Shown here one piece after another: positions 8,832 to 17,335 of a stretch of DNA of 64,000 nt; within the stretch, counting starts at the first letter, position 1, and each line of letters begins with the position of its first letter. The translations under genes were made by a program, and so were the position numbers. The notes beneath the pieces are model-generated. The model saw nothing but the letters and a program-made list of their open reading frames with translations, was not told the origin of the DNA and ran no database searches. The DNA is taken from the NCBI GenBank assembly GCA_963665005.2, contig CAXXTQ010000001.1:2418001-2482000 (forward strand), in the 5' to 3' direction. The DNA comes from G963665005 sp963665005 (GTDB lineage Bacteria; Bacillota; Clostridia; Christensenellales; SZUA-584).

Positions 8832-9440
8832 TTATTTCGCTAAGGCCGCCAGAGCTTTCCGTTCCGCTTCCTCTGCTTTTATCTGATTGGCTTTTTGCTG
8901 CTTCCATGACCTTTGAAAATTCTCTATATGCGCAATAGGCACATTAGCGCTTTCTCCGGCTTGTATTCTGATTAAATGCCCGTTCACGCACGAAGTAAAT
9001 TCCTTTGGTGCGCCCGGATATCCACCGGGCATTGTAATTTTTTGTCGCGGCATTCTGGCAATCGTTGCTTTATCGCTTTCTCTTCGTTTGGCTATTTCCT
9101 TTTCAGGTGTAGAAGGCTTTTTCTGCTCTGCCTGCACTGCCCCTAGCTTTTCCATAGCCTCTTTTGCCATCTGAGCGGCCATCAGCGCAATAGCCGTGTT
9201 TTGGTCTACCGGCGGCGCCGAACTTTTTGGCGGCTCGACTGTTGTTGGTTTCAAATCTGACGTTACCGTAGGTTTCAGCTGCTTGTCTGCATTTTTCGAT
9301 TCTTCTGGCATATAATCCTGAGCAGTGTCCGCTCCCGATAAAATTTCTATCAGCTTTGCTTTTGAAACTCCGACAGATTTTATGCCTAACTTCCCTACTT
9401 CTGCCTGTAGTTCCTTATAACTCATATCTTTGATTTCCAT
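8832..9440 (-). CDS. late protein with SAP/HeH-like N-terminus, function unknown
   Basis: This 202-residue protein sits between the capsid and connector genes. Residues 4-36 (MSYKELQAEVGKLGIKSVGVSKAKLIEILSG) have the helix-extended-helix pattern of SAP/Rho-N type nucleic-acid binding domains. A long low-complexity Pro/Lys/Glu linker follows (about 40-125), and then a small domain (about 138-202; ITMPGGYPG, VNGHLIRIQAGESANVPIAH, then a Lys/Ala-rich helix). Such proteins near the capsid gene may be head completion or DNA-contacting virion proteins, but no firm function can be given. Confidence 0.6.
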   Translation of the reverse strand: MEIKDMSYKELQAEVGKLGIKSVGVSKAKLIEILSGADTAQDYMPEESKNADKQLKPTVTSDLKPTTVEPPKSSAPPVDQNTAIALMAAQMAKEAMEKLGAVQAEQKKPSTPEKEIAKRRESDKATIARMPRQKITMPGGYPGAPKEFTSCVNGHLIRIQAGESANVPIAHIENFQRSWKQQKANQIKAEEAERKALAALAK

Positions 9441-9460
9441 GATTGTCCTCCTATAATTTT

Positions 9461-9482
9461 GGGGCGAGTTTTACCCCGCCCC
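9461..9482 (-). other. RNA hairpin just downstream of the capsid gene
   Basis: GGGGCG (9461-9466) and CGCCCC (9477-9482) form a 6-bp GC stem starting 11 bp after the capsid stop codon. Only AAAATT follows in the minus direction, so it is not a good terminator; it could protect the 3' end of the processed capsid mRNA. Confidence 0.45.
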
Positions 9483-9493
9483 TTTTAGTTTGG

Positions 9494-10702
9494 TTATTCG
9501 GTAGCGCCTGAATAAATCGCGCCTAGCCATAAAGCTTGAAGTATTACACACGCCATAGCTAGTATCTTCCACCCGACAGTGCCGAATTGCTCGAGCGGGC
9601 CGCCTATCTGTGCGGCGGTTTTTACTATTGTGCGAATCTTTCCGCTGCCTTTAATGTCGGCTACAGCGTAAGCCTCGTCACCGAACACAAATGTTACATG
9701 AACGTCGTTTCCGGTATAACCGTACTCGTTGGCGTACAAAATATCGCCATCTGCCGGTGTAAAGCCTGCCGGGTCTTCGTCAATCGTTACGGTCGCTGCG
9801 CCTGCTACACCGGCTACTGCAGATACGATTTTCTGACGTTCATATGCACCGTCTGTATCGTAAATGTTAATATACCTGTCTGCGAGAGCAGAGGCTTCTG
9901 CTGTCGAGATTGCTTCGTCGACTGTGAAAGTATCTGTTCCGTCATAAGAAGCTACAGTTAAGTAAACTTGACCGTCGATAAGTTCTTCGTTTTCGTACTT
10001 CTTACCTTCGGTCGTTTCAAGGAACCGCACACCGTACATCTTTCCGAGCTCACCGTTGTATATCTTCATGGTGTCTTTGTACTTAGCAGGGTCAAGCCAT
10101 TTTGCGTCATTCATGATGTCGTATGCTGTGTCAGGGCCGACGATAGAAAGATAATAAGACTGACCGCCGCTTTTGAACGTCGGCGCAAGATTTTTCTTGA
10201 GCGTTCTTACCATCTTGCGAATTTCGTCGATGTTTAGTTCGTCTGTAGTCAGCAGGTTATAAATGGCCGTCTTGCTGTTTGCGTACTGTATAGTCGTTGT
10301 TCCCGCCATAACATCACGGACAATAGCGTCCTGCGAACGAGAGCCTTGATTAGCAAGCAGCTTGATGATGCCTGCTAAATCCGCATCCATATGCGTCAAG
10401 TCAAACAGATCGGTCTTTGTTGCGTAATCGCCATACTGATAAACAGTAGCGAGTACCTGCTCTTCTGTGAGCAGCTGACCGTCAGGTATTTCACCTTCTG
10501 TAAGCGGTGTCGTGTTTATAGGCAACGGCGTCCATCTGCGCCACTGCGCTATTTTGCCGGATTTTTCCGGAATATTTTTTGGCACAGCCCCCTGTACATG
10601 TACAAGATTAGGCTCTGCGTATTTAAGCATGATTTTGTCACATGCTGTCTGCATACCGACGCTAAGGCCGGTGCTTGTTGTTTTATTCGGATTGTAACCC
10701 AT
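9494..10702 (-). CDS. major capsid protein, N4-gp56 family, with inserted module
   Basis: The 402-residue protein shows the N4-gp56 capsid signature: the N-terminal GKIAQWRRWTPLPINTTPLTEGE (about 49-71), QYGDYATKTDLFDLT, SYYLSIVGPDTAYDIMNDAKWLDPAKY (182-208), IYNGELGKMYGVRFLETTE (214-232) and the C-terminal DVHVTFVFGDEAYAVADIKG ... GTVGWKILAMACVI. Residues 260-325 are an extra Ala/Gly-rich beta module placed between the two halves of the C-terminal region and shared with the connector protein. The gene is preceded by the scaffold gene, is bracketed by RNA hairpins and has an AAGGGAG ribosome binding site. Confidence 0.92.
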   Translation of the reverse strand: MGYNPNKTTSTGLSVGMQTACDKIMLKYAEPNLVHVQGAVPKNIPEKSGKIAQWRRWTPLPINTTPLTEGEIPDGQLLTEEQVLATVYQYGDYATKTDLFDLTHMDADLAGIIKLLANQGSRSQDAIVRDVMAGTTTIQYANSKTAIYNLLTTDELNIDEIRKMVRTLKKNLAPTFKSGGQSYYLSIVGPDTAYDIMNDAKWLDPAKYKDTMKIYNGELGKMYGVRFLETTEGKKYENEELIDGQVYLTVASYDGTDTFTVDEAISTAEASALADRYINIYDTDGAYERQKIVSAVAGVAGAATVTIDEDPAGFTPADGDILYANEYGYTGNDVHVTFVFGDEAYAVADIKGSGKIRTIVKTAAQIGGPLEQFGTVGWKILAMACVILQALWLGAIYSGATE

Positions 10703-10713
10703 GATAGTTTCTC

Positions 10714-10744
10714 CCTTCGGATATTTTTTTTAGTTTTCCGAAGG
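10714..10744 (-). other. RNA hairpin upstream of the capsid gene
   Basis: CCTTCGGA (10714-10721) and TCCGAAGG (10737-10744) make a perfect 8-bp stem between the scaffold stop and the capsid start, ending 11 bp before the capsid ATG and close to its ribosome binding site. It may control capsid translation or mark an mRNA processing point. Confidence 0.5.
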
Positions 10745-10772
10745 AACCGCTGCTTTGTTTTATACTGCTTTG

Positions 10773-11717
10773 CTACCCTATAAGCAGTTTTTTGCCTCGT
10801 CTTTCGGCGTCATTTACGGCTTGCTCAATTTCATCGGCTGTCATATCTTCTATGCCTTTAGATTTCTTTCCGCTCTTTGCCGGTTTTATTGGCGCAGTCG
10901 CTTGTGAGTTGCTGTCTTTCAACCGGTTTAAGACTTCTTGGCCTCCGGCTGCTTTTGCGGCTTCGACTTCTGCTTTTAAAACCGCTCTGGCCGCTTTTGT
11001 AATTTCGTGAGCTTCCAGAGGGCCGCGCCCCATCGATAACGCTTTTTTGAAAATCGGGTCTTTTTTTGCGTAGCTTTCCCATGTAATATTCGGATCGCCT
11101 GTAGCAATTTTCAGCAATGGTTCTTCGGTTGTTAAGCTATTTAACCACGCTTGTTTTTTTGTTTCCGCATCGTCTGCAGGCTCGCTTGGCGTTTCAGGAG
11201 CTATCGACATTTCCGATTCAATTTCTCGTTTCGCCTGGCGTTTCGCATAATCAAGGCTTTTAATATCTTCGGGGAAATCGTGCATAAGCTGATGTGCACG
11301 CCCTGTGATTCTGTCCTCTAAAGATTCAGCGTTTTTTGCCTCGTACTCTTTTCGGATTCTAGCCTCGATTTTCTGCTTTTCCTGCTGTAACCGCAAAGCA
11401 AACGCTTTTGAGTTAGCTATATCTGCCTGTTGTTGCGGTAGTGCGGTTTCTGCGCTTTGCTCTTCCGACTTATCGGCTTCCTGATTCTCCGGCGGGTTGT
11501 CGTCACCCGATGTTTCGACCTTTTCCGGCTCATCTTCTGCATATAAATCTTCAAGAGTTATTTCTTCCGGTTCTTCCGATTCCTGCTCAAACAGCGTGTT
11601 TTCATCAAAGCTTTCCTCTTCCAAACCTGTCTCAGCGGCGGCCTGAGATTCTTTAACGCCCGTATCAGCAGCGGCGGCCTGCTGTTCGTTTACGCCCGTA
11701 TCAAAATTATCTGACAT
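10773..11717 (-). CDS. scaffolding protein
   Basis: This 314-residue, very acidic, low-complexity protein has Glu/Asp/Ala/Gln-rich residues 1-100 and a charged helical middle (KAFALRLQQEKQKIEARIRKEYEAK). The basic C-terminus is ADEIEQAVNDAERRGKKLLIG. Acidic helical proteins with a basic C-terminal helix directly upstream of the capsid gene are typical phage scaffolds, which guide shell assembly and leave or are degraded before packaging. No protease gene is seen nearby. The call is from composition and position. Confidence 0.75.
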   Translation of the reverse strand: MSDNFDTGVNEQQAAAADTGVKESQAAAETGLEEESFDENTLFEQESEEPEEITLEDLYAEDEPEKVETSGDDNPPENQEADKSEEQSAETALPQQQADIANSKAFALRLQQEKQKIEARIRKEYEAKNAESLEDRITGRAHQLMHDFPEDIKSLDYAKRQAKREIESEMSIAPETPSEPADDAETKKQAWLNSLTTEEPLLKIATGDPNITWESYAKKDPIFKKALSMGRGPLEAHEITKAARAVLKAEVEAAKAAGGQEVLNRLKDSNSQATAPIKPAKSGKKSKGIEDMTADEIEQAVNDAERRGKKLLIG

Positions 11718-11741
11718 TTGTTAAATCCTCCATTTTTCATA

Positions 11742-11933
11742 TCAAGCACTTGTTTTGGATTGTGCCTTATAAACTCCAATTTTTAATTTTTGCCCTATTT
11801 TTATAAACGCTGCTTTTTTAATTGTCATTTTATTTATTTCTAATATTTTTGCTAATGACATTTCGTGTCTTTCAGCTATTTTTGTTAGCTTATCGCCTTT
11901 TTTTACCTTGTAATATTTATATCTCAATTTCAA
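11742..11933 (-). CDS. stand-alone LysM-domain protein
   Basis: This 63-residue protein consists almost entirely of one LysM domain (residues 5-51: YKYYKVKKGDKLTKIAERHE ... LEINKM ... FIKIGQKLKIG). It has no signal peptide or other domain and is strongly basic. The gene lies between portal and scaffold, where capsid assembly genes are expected. A ribosome binding site GGAGG (11938-11942) precedes the ATG at 11933. It could be a minor virion protein that contacts the wall or a helper of assembly; nothing in the sequence decides. Confidence 0.75.
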   Translation of the reverse strand: MKLRYKYYKVKKGDKLTKIAERHEMSLAKILEINKMTIKKAAFIKIGQKLKIGVYKAQSKTSA

Positions 11934-11952
11934 GTTCCTCCATTTTTTTATA

Positions 11953-13980
11953 TCAAGCCGAATTACGGCCTTCTATGCCTCCTAATATTTCATCTATCAG
12001 CCCTTTAGCTTCCTCGGCGGTTTCGGGCGTTACGCCTTCTTCCGAGCTGCTTTGAGCTGTCATTTTTTGCTCAAGATTTTTAAACTTCTCTACCCATACT
12101 TCCTGTTTCAGTTTTTCGTTTTCTTTTGCTAATTGCTCGACAAGCTGCCCTGCTGCCTGTGCCTGTTCGGCGGCCTCTTGCGCCTGTTGCGATACAGCCT
12201 GCAATTTTTTGTTGGTGTCGTTATTTTTGCGAATTTTTTTGATTACTTTCTCTTTGCCTTCCTGCTCCCATAGCTCGATAGCTGTTTCGCCGTCTATTAA
12301 CTGGCTGTTTACCATCATCATCACGAACTCGTTCATCGCTGCGCTTGTTGCTGCATTTTGTTTTTGCGGAATTATCTCAATGTCATAGTCAAGATCGATG
12401 TAATCAAGAGAAAACTTGTTAAAATCGACTTTAAGTTCTTTGCCTGTGTAAGTTACGCCTTCGGGCATAACTTCTTTTAAAACTGCTTTGTTGTCGATTT
12501 TAATGCCCTGTTCAACGGCTGCCTGTAGATTCTCCATTGCTTTTTTTATCAAGTCTTCAATCTGGTCTTGTGCTTCTCGGCTGATTCTTATAACCCGTTC
12601 AGTTTTGTAATGTTTCTGCGCAAGCTTTAAAACATCTTTGACCGTGTCTTGATGATCCCAATAATAATGCCGCGTTGTAAGCCTCGAAATCTTTTGCCCG
12701 TAAGCCTGCATTCTTTCTATGCCGTACCCAGACGTTACGCCGCCTGCGGTCTGCCCTATGTTAAAGTCTGTCTGCCCCGACTGCTCTTTGACCTCGGCCA
12801 TTTTGCCGTTACGGTAGTTAAGCGCCTGCGAAGTAAAAGGCACCGGACGGAACGGACGCACCGCGCCTTCGTGTATCTGGTTCCCTCTGATAATTAATTT
12901 TGAATTGTCCGTTAACGCTTTTTCGTCTATGCTCGCGCTTCTGTTGACAAGAAACTTTTCCCTGGCTGACGCCTGCAAGTTGCATATATACTGCTGCTCA
13001 ATAAAATTAATAACGTCCGCGTCGTCTTGAAAAATATCTATCGCGGACAGCCCTATCGGCTCGCCGTCGATTTCTATGTGAGGCAGCATTCCTGTAAAAA
13101 ATCTGTCGTACTCGTACTGCCGAATATGAGATTCGGCTACGATTCTGCCTATAACGACAGCGGTGCTGATGTACGTTCTGTGCCCGAGCTGCTGTGTATT
13201 TTCTTTACCTTTTTCGTCTTTTGTGGTTACTTTACGCGGTTCTTTCTCTTTCCACGTAAATTGAGTTACGCGTACTAAATCCTCTTTTTTTGACCGTCTG
13301 ATGTCTTCTGTTTCGCCCACATGAGTTTCTTTTTTATTTTCGTCGTCCGGCATAGCTTCATTTAGGTCTATGTCAGGATATGTTTCGTAAACAGCTTTCG
13401 GAGTCAGCCAAAAATCAGTCGCAAAGAATTGTCCGTCGTTTATATTTTCAACGCTTTTATCCCAGGTAATATCATCAATAGGCAACAACCTAAAATCTAT
13501 ATCGCCCATGCCGTTCGCTACGTCAGGATTCCAGTATGCTTGAAGAGTGCCTACGCCTTGTTTTACAGACCTGCGCGCTTTTCTTTCAAACATTTTCGGA
13601 AACTTCGCACGCTGTAATGTAAAACGCACAAGCTCCGTTGCGATTAACGCCTGCATATCGTCGTCATAGTTGACACCGCGTATTGCCTGGCCCGGTATGT
13701 TGTCAACAATGTCAGCTACCATGTTTTCTACGGTAGAAAAAAGCGTCGGTGCGTTGGGCTTCGCTTTTGTTAAATCTTCTTCGTTTCTCTTTAAAGATTC
13801 ATCCCAATGACGATTACGCCAAACACGTTCGTTACGCCAACATTTGTCTCTGTACGTTTCGAATTCTTTATGGTTTTCTTCCACCATCGCCATAACTTTT
13901 AGAGCAAACTTTTTCTCGTCTTTCTCTAATAATTCAGACAACTTTTGCGGTTTTTCGTATCTGTTTTCGCCTTCCATCAT
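11953..13980 (-). CDS. portal protein, P22-like
   Basis: This 675-residue protein forms the dodecameric DNA channel of the head. Its length and layout fit the P22-type portal family: N-terminal RDKCWRNERVWRNRHWDESL, PNAPTLFSTVENMVADIVDNIPGQAIRGV, FRLLPIDDITWDKSV, a clip/stem region with QEQ-type aromatic motifs (ADVINFIEQQYICNLQASAREKF), and GYGIERMQAYGQKISRLT. The C-terminal 120 residues are a Gln/Glu/Ala coiled-coil barrel (KKLQAVSQQAQEAAEQAQAA). It follows the terminase gene by 10 bp. Long C-terminal barrels are known in short-tailed phages. Confidence 0.88.
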   Translation of the reverse strand: MMEGENRYEKPQKLSELLEKDEKKFALKVMAMVEENHKEFETYRDKCWRNERVWRNRHWDESLKRNEEDLTKAKPNAPTLFSTVENMVADIVDNIPGQAIRGVNYDDDMQALIATELVRFTLQRAKFPKMFERKARRSVKQGVGTLQAYWNPDVANGMGDIDFRLLPIDDITWDKSVENINDGQFFATDFWLTPKAVYETYPDIDLNEAMPDDENKKETHVGETEDIRRSKKEDLVRVTQFTWKEKEPRKVTTKDEKGKENTQQLGHRTYISTAVVIGRIVAESHIRQYEYDRFFTGMLPHIEIDGEPIGLSAIDIFQDDADVINFIEQQYICNLQASAREKFLVNRSASIDEKALTDNSKLIIRGNQIHEGAVRPFRPVPFTSQALNYRNGKMAEVKEQSGQTDFNIGQTAGGVTSGYGIERMQAYGQKISRLTTRHYYWDHQDTVKDVLKLAQKHYKTERVIRISREAQDQIEDLIKKAMENLQAAVEQGIKIDNKAVLKEVMPEGVTYTGKELKVDFNKFSLDYIDLDYDIEIIPQKQNAATSAAMNEFVMMMVNSQLIDGETAIELWEQEGKEKVIKKIRKNNDTNKKLQAVSQQAQEAAEQAQAAGQLVEQLAKENEKLKQEVWVEKFKNLEQKMTAQSSSEEGVTPETAEEAKGLIDEILGGIEGRNSA

Positions 13981-13990
13981 TGCACTCCGT

Positions 13991-15538
13991 TTATCCGACG
14001 ATTATGTCGGGTATTCTTAGCACGGTGCCGTACCGTGCGTCTTCTCCGTAATCATCTTTTCTTGCCATATCTAATGGGTCTGGCTTATATTTCTTCGGTG
14101 CTTCTACTGGCTTGAACGCCATAGGACGTTTTACTTTAACAACCAGTCTGCACGCGTCGTAGTCATGGTCTGCTGTGCCTACAGAGGCAACATCGTCAGG
14201 GTTCTTCTCGTCTTTCACAAGCTCAGGTATGTGCTGTATAAACTTCTTGCATGTACTAAACGCTTGGAGCCCTGGAATTCCGCTTGCGTCAAACATTAGT
14301 GCTTCATGGAACAGTTCAATACCCTGCATTCTGTTGTTCACAACGTTGTATGCAACTTCCGGGTCGCTTCTCGGATCACGAAAATCTATAGGCGGTCTTA
14401 TCATTGCGCCGTTTTCGTCATATACCGCTGTCGCAAATACAGAAGCCACTGTTTCGTCATCGAAATAGTTTTTCCCGAATATTGCAGGGTCAGCGATACC
14501 TTCGATATATTCGTGTTTCTCAACCAGCGGTTTTTCTTTCCGCGCAATTTTAACCGCTATTTGTGATACTGTTTCGTCAAGCCCTTCCTCGTCGTCTGTG
14601 CCGCCGTATAACTCGTCTATCAGGAAAAGCCTGTTGTTGTACATTTCATCGCTTTGTGCAAACCATAAAACGCTGTAAGGCTTTGCTCTGCCGTGGTCAT
14701 ATCCTCGTATAATTGGCCAATGCGCCGGTATCGGGAACGGTTCAATTACATGCGTCCATTTATCTGTTGGTTTCTTTGTTTTCGGGTCAATCGGCTGGTT
14801 CTTCCATTCCGGGAACGCCGCTCCGTCTACCGACTGCCAGTTATTCGAACGAGCTTTCTTTCGGATCCTTGAACTTCTCATATTCAGCCTGCCCGCGTAG
14901 TTATCGTCTATATGCTTGTTATCTTCAAGACTTGCCGGTATAAACTGCCGGAATATCTCGTACTCTTCGCCTGTCTTTTCGTCTTTTACTACTGTCAGCT
15001 TTGGTATGTTCGGATCCAGTTTGTCTATGTATGTACGCTTTAACCACGCGTGTCCTTTGCCGCCTTCCATTGCCGTAAACTTTACCTGAGGTTGCATACC
15101 AAGCGCTTTGTTTGCTCTCGGTCTTGTACATAGATAATCAAATGCGTCGAACGGTAAATGCTGCACTTCGTCTACGTACAGCTTATTAAATTCCTTACCG
15201 TCGTTTTTCTTTGCGTCCGCTAAAGAGTTACACTGACGCATTTTTGTTTTCGAGCCGTTTATCCAGTTCCAAGTTGTGTTTTGCTTTATATAGTTTGCAA
15301 GTTCTTTCGGGTACGACCTCTCCATTTCTTCAAGCAGCGTATCTTCGCCCTGTTGATAAGTCGCCCTGAAAACATACGTCGTTGACCCTGGATATTTTAA
15401 CGCTGCCAGCATAACATCCATTGTCAGTGCTTTTGTTTTTCCACCACCGAGTTCACCGCCATATCCGATTTCGTCCGCTGTAGTTTCATGGAACAGTCTT
15501 TGCGGCGCTGAAGGGTGATAAGCTATTCTAACAATCAT
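13991..15538 (-). CDS. terminase large subunit
   Basis: This is the DNA-packaging motor ATPase and nuclease (515 residues). Visible motifs are Walker A GGELGGGKT (27-35), an adenine-contact-like region VFRATYQQGEDTL, Walker B LYVDE (120-124) and the RNase H-like nuclease acidic residues in IIRGYDHG (Asp281), GIADPAIF (Asp350) and ADHDYDA near the C-terminus. It overlaps the small-subunit gene by one base and is followed by the portal gene. The pairing with a P22-like portal suggests headful packaging, but the packaging type cannot be proven by eye. Confidence 0.93.
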   Translation of the reverse strand: MIVRIAYHPSAPQRLFHETTADEIGYGGELGGGKTKALTMDVMLAALKYPGSTTYVFRATYQQGEDTLLEEMERSYPKELANYIKQNTTWNWINGSKTKMRQCNSLADAKKNDGKEFNKLYVDEVQHLPFDAFDYLCTRPRANKALGMQPQVKFTAMEGGKGHAWLKRTYIDKLDPNIPKLTVVKDEKTGEEYEIFRQFIPASLEDNKHIDDNYAGRLNMRSSRIRKKARSNNWQSVDGAAFPEWKNQPIDPKTKKPTDKWTHVIEPFPIPAHWPIIRGYDHGRAKPYSVLWFAQSDEMYNNRLFLIDELYGGTDDEEGLDETVSQIAVKIARKEKPLVEKHEYIEGIADPAIFGKNYFDDETVASVFATAVYDENGAMIRPPIDFRDPRSDPEVAYNVVNNRMQGIELFHEALMFDASGIPGLQAFSTCKKFIQHIPELVKDEKNPDDVASVGTADHDYDACRLVVKVKRPMAFKPVEAPKKYKPDPLDMARKDDYGEDARYGTVLRIPDIIVG

Positions 15539-16020
15539 TACAACCCTGCCTTTATCGTCTTTTCAAGCAACATCTTTAACTGCCGAAACGATAAGCTGTT
15601 CTCGATACCTATACGTTTTAAATCTTGGTAATCTTCCCAATCGTCTGGCGCGTACCAGTTTTCGAATACTACCGTTACGTTATTGTCAGCCTCAACTCCT
15701 GTGCTCCGAAACGAGGCTTTTATCTTGCCGTAGGTTGTTGCGTCAAACATCGACGCTGCGGCCATGGCGTCTACCGCTATCTCGTACTCTAACTGCATAT
15801 CTTCAAAAAACTTTTGTTCCTCAGGTGTCCCGTGCTGCATTGCGTACAGCTCCGTTTTGCTAATTCCGAGCTTCACGCACAGCCCTGCCGGTGACACAAT
15901 TGTTTTCTTCGGTTTTGGAAGAGGCCGGCCGTTAGCGTCCACCGCCTCACCGCGCATTTGTTTTACGCATGTTCGGAAATAATCGCGCATTATGCCGTCC
16001 ATTTTCTTAACGCTGCTCAA
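15538..16020 (-). CDS. terminase small subunit
   Basis: This 160-residue protein lies directly before the large terminase gene and overlaps its start. An N-terminal helical region with a helix-turn-helix-like segment (VSPAGLCVKLGISKTELYAMQHG, residues 42-64) would recognise the packaging site. A helical oligomerisation region follows (QKFFEDMQLEYEIAVDAMAAASMF), then a C-terminal tail that may contact the large subunit. The start used is TTG at 16020, because the upstream gene ends in ACTTGA across it; an internal ATG at 16002 is possible but lacks a ribosome binding site. Confidence 0.8.
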   Translation of the reverse strand: MSSVKKMDGIMRDYFRTCVKQMRGEAVDANGRPLPKPKKTIVSPAGLCVKLGISKTELYAMQHGTPEEQKFFEDMQLEYEIAVDAMAAASMFDATTYGKIKASFRSTGVEADNNVTVVFENWYAPDDWEDYQDLKRIGIENSLSFRQLKMLLEKTIKAGL

Positions 16021-16238
16021 GTTGTCTCGCCGTCCATTCCGGGGAATATCGGGTTTTTATCGTCACGGCTCGTCGGCAGTTCAATCTTTTTCTTTGGCGC
16101 AGTGTAAACTGTCTTACCGCAGATCATGCAAGTGTGTTTAATGGCATAGCCCTCTACCTCTTGACCCATTTCGTTAAAAGTATCGCTAGATCCCGTTTTG
16201 TGCCTGCACCATACTGTTATCGCCTTTGTTTTTTCCAC
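16017..16238 (-). CDS. small Cys-containing protein, first gene of the late operon
   Basis: This 73-residue protein starts at GTG with a strong GGAGGAGG site 9 bases upstream. It contains CMICGKTVY, one CxxC pair, plus upstream Cys/His residues (WCRHKTG, KHTC), which could bind one zinc ion. Its end overlaps the terminase small subunit start. The family is not recognised; its position suggests a packaging or late regulatory accessory. Confidence 0.65.
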   Translation of the reverse strand: MEKTKAITVWCRHKTGSSDTFNEMGQEVEGYAIKHTCMICGKTVYTAPKKKIELPTSRDDKNPIFPGMDGETT

Positions 16239-16390
16239 CGTTTTTGCCCTCCTCCTCTTTTTACGGGCACACTATACCACAACATACCCCCCCTAAAAAT
16301 CCGAACTTTTAACATAAAAATTGGTAATTAGTATCGTTTTTCGATAAATTGTTGCTAAGTATTGGTAATCTGCCCATAAAAATGCGTAAA

Positions 16391-16417
16391 TAAAAAACCG
16401 CCCCCGTAGGAACGGTT
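16391..16417 (-). terminator. possible intrinsic terminator or attenuator ahead of the late operon
   Basis: In the minus direction AACCG (16413-16417) pairs with CGGTT (16396-16400), followed by a TTTTTTA run (16391-16397). It lies 150 bp before the first late gene, so it could act like a leader terminator that late transcription must read through. The stem is only 5 bp. Confidence 0.35.
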
Positions 16418-16709
16418 ATAAGTGGACTGGCAAAACATTTATCCCATTAATTAGCAAGTGTTTTTTCATTTGTGTGTGTGTCGCAGAGTTAGGTAAAGCC
16501 GGCAGCAAATCGGAGTCACAAACTCCCTCTGGGGGGGGTGGGGTATGCCTATATCTTGATTATCATACGCCAAAAAATAAAAAAAAGCATGTATAAAGCA
16601 CTGCATAAGAATACAATATCAGCCCGTATATACAGTGATTATGCGCTATTATATGCAGTAAATCAATATCTAGTGTGTTCTCTCAATCACCATACCATAT
16701 CAAGTACAT

Positions 16710-16745
16710 CAACTATGCGCGTTAGTTATGTTTTACGCATAGTTG
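16710..16745. repeat. 10-bp perfect inverted repeat
   Basis: CAACTATGCG (16710-16719) and CGCATAGTTG (16736-16745) are exact reverse complements separated by 16 bp. The element is non-coding and could be a protein binding site or cruciform. Confidence 0.6.
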
Positions 16746-16796
16746 CAAATGCAACGTAATTAGATAATCGATATACATAATAACCTTCGGTTCATC

Positions 16797-16836
16797 TTGC
16801 TTGTAAACCTCTATCAATTATTAGGTATACAAGCAA
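16797..16836. repeat. 9-bp perfect inverted repeat
   Basis: TTGCTTGTA (16797-16805) and TACAAGCAA (16828-16836) are exact reverse complements with a 22-bp spacer, in the same non-coding block as the other repeats. Confidence 0.55.
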
Positions 16837-17057
16837 CTATCCAACAGAACAGAACAAAAACAGATATTACAATCTCTTAATATTATCTTTATCTATTCTC
16901 TATCTTTTATTATTAATTATTTTATATCACTAAACTAAATACTACGTACTACTTAGCATATAAATATCAGAAATATACAAAACCATGTATGTATAACTGC
17001 TATAGTTTGTTACAGAGTACAAGAAGTCAGTACACTATATGAATAACAAAGAAGTCA

Positions 17058-17075
17058 TATATGTATATACATATA
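17058..17075. repeat. 18-bp perfect palindrome
   Basis: The sequence TATATGTATATACATATA is self-complementary over all 18 positions. It lies in AT-rich non-coding DNA about 100 bp before the iteron-like motifs and could be a binding site for a dimeric phage protein. Confidence 0.55.
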
Positions 17076-17171
17076 GATATCAAGCGCGGATGGTAAAATA
17101 TTTTCATAAGAAACTGCGAGAAAGTGCGAAAAAGGGAGATATTTTGAGCAAATCAAAGATTGATTGAACAC

Positions 17172-17240
17172 AATACATTGTAATACGTTGTTATACATTT
17201 ATGCGGTGTTGTTTGCGTGTTGCTATGTAATACATTGTAT
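17172..17240. repeat. iteron-like cluster
   Basis: AATACATTGTA occurs at 17172-17182 and again at 17229-17239, with a variant AATACGTTGTT at 17182-17192. The spacing and AT content resemble iterons or an operator array. The nearest DNA-binding gene is the ribbon-helix-helix protein at 17515. Confidence 0.45.
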
Positions 17241-17335
17241 GATACTATTGTGATTGTAGAGAGCAGGGGCGAACGTCAAACTACACTCCGACAATCAAAG
17301 AACGCATTAAGCGTAAATGATGGGAGGTGATTAGT

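Larger units (their letters stand above)
16239..17335. other. 1.1-kb AT-rich non-coding block between the late operon and the plus-strand cassette
   Basis: I see no credible gene here. The left part (16390-16550) holds a minus-strand hairpin with U-tract and a G-rich run near 16532. The centre holds two inverted repeats. The right part holds an 18-bp palindrome (17058-17075) and repeated AATACATTGTA-like motifs. A minus-strand TATAAT at 16648-16653 is a candidate late promoter -10 element without a good -35. The block separates divergent transcription units and is a plausible place for the late promoter, packaging site or replication origin. Confidence 0.6.

Noticed and set aside
16538..16759. 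Plus-strand frame of 73 residues in the repeat-rich block
   Set aside because: There is no ribosome binding site, the composition is AT-rich and atypical, and it spans inverted repeats.
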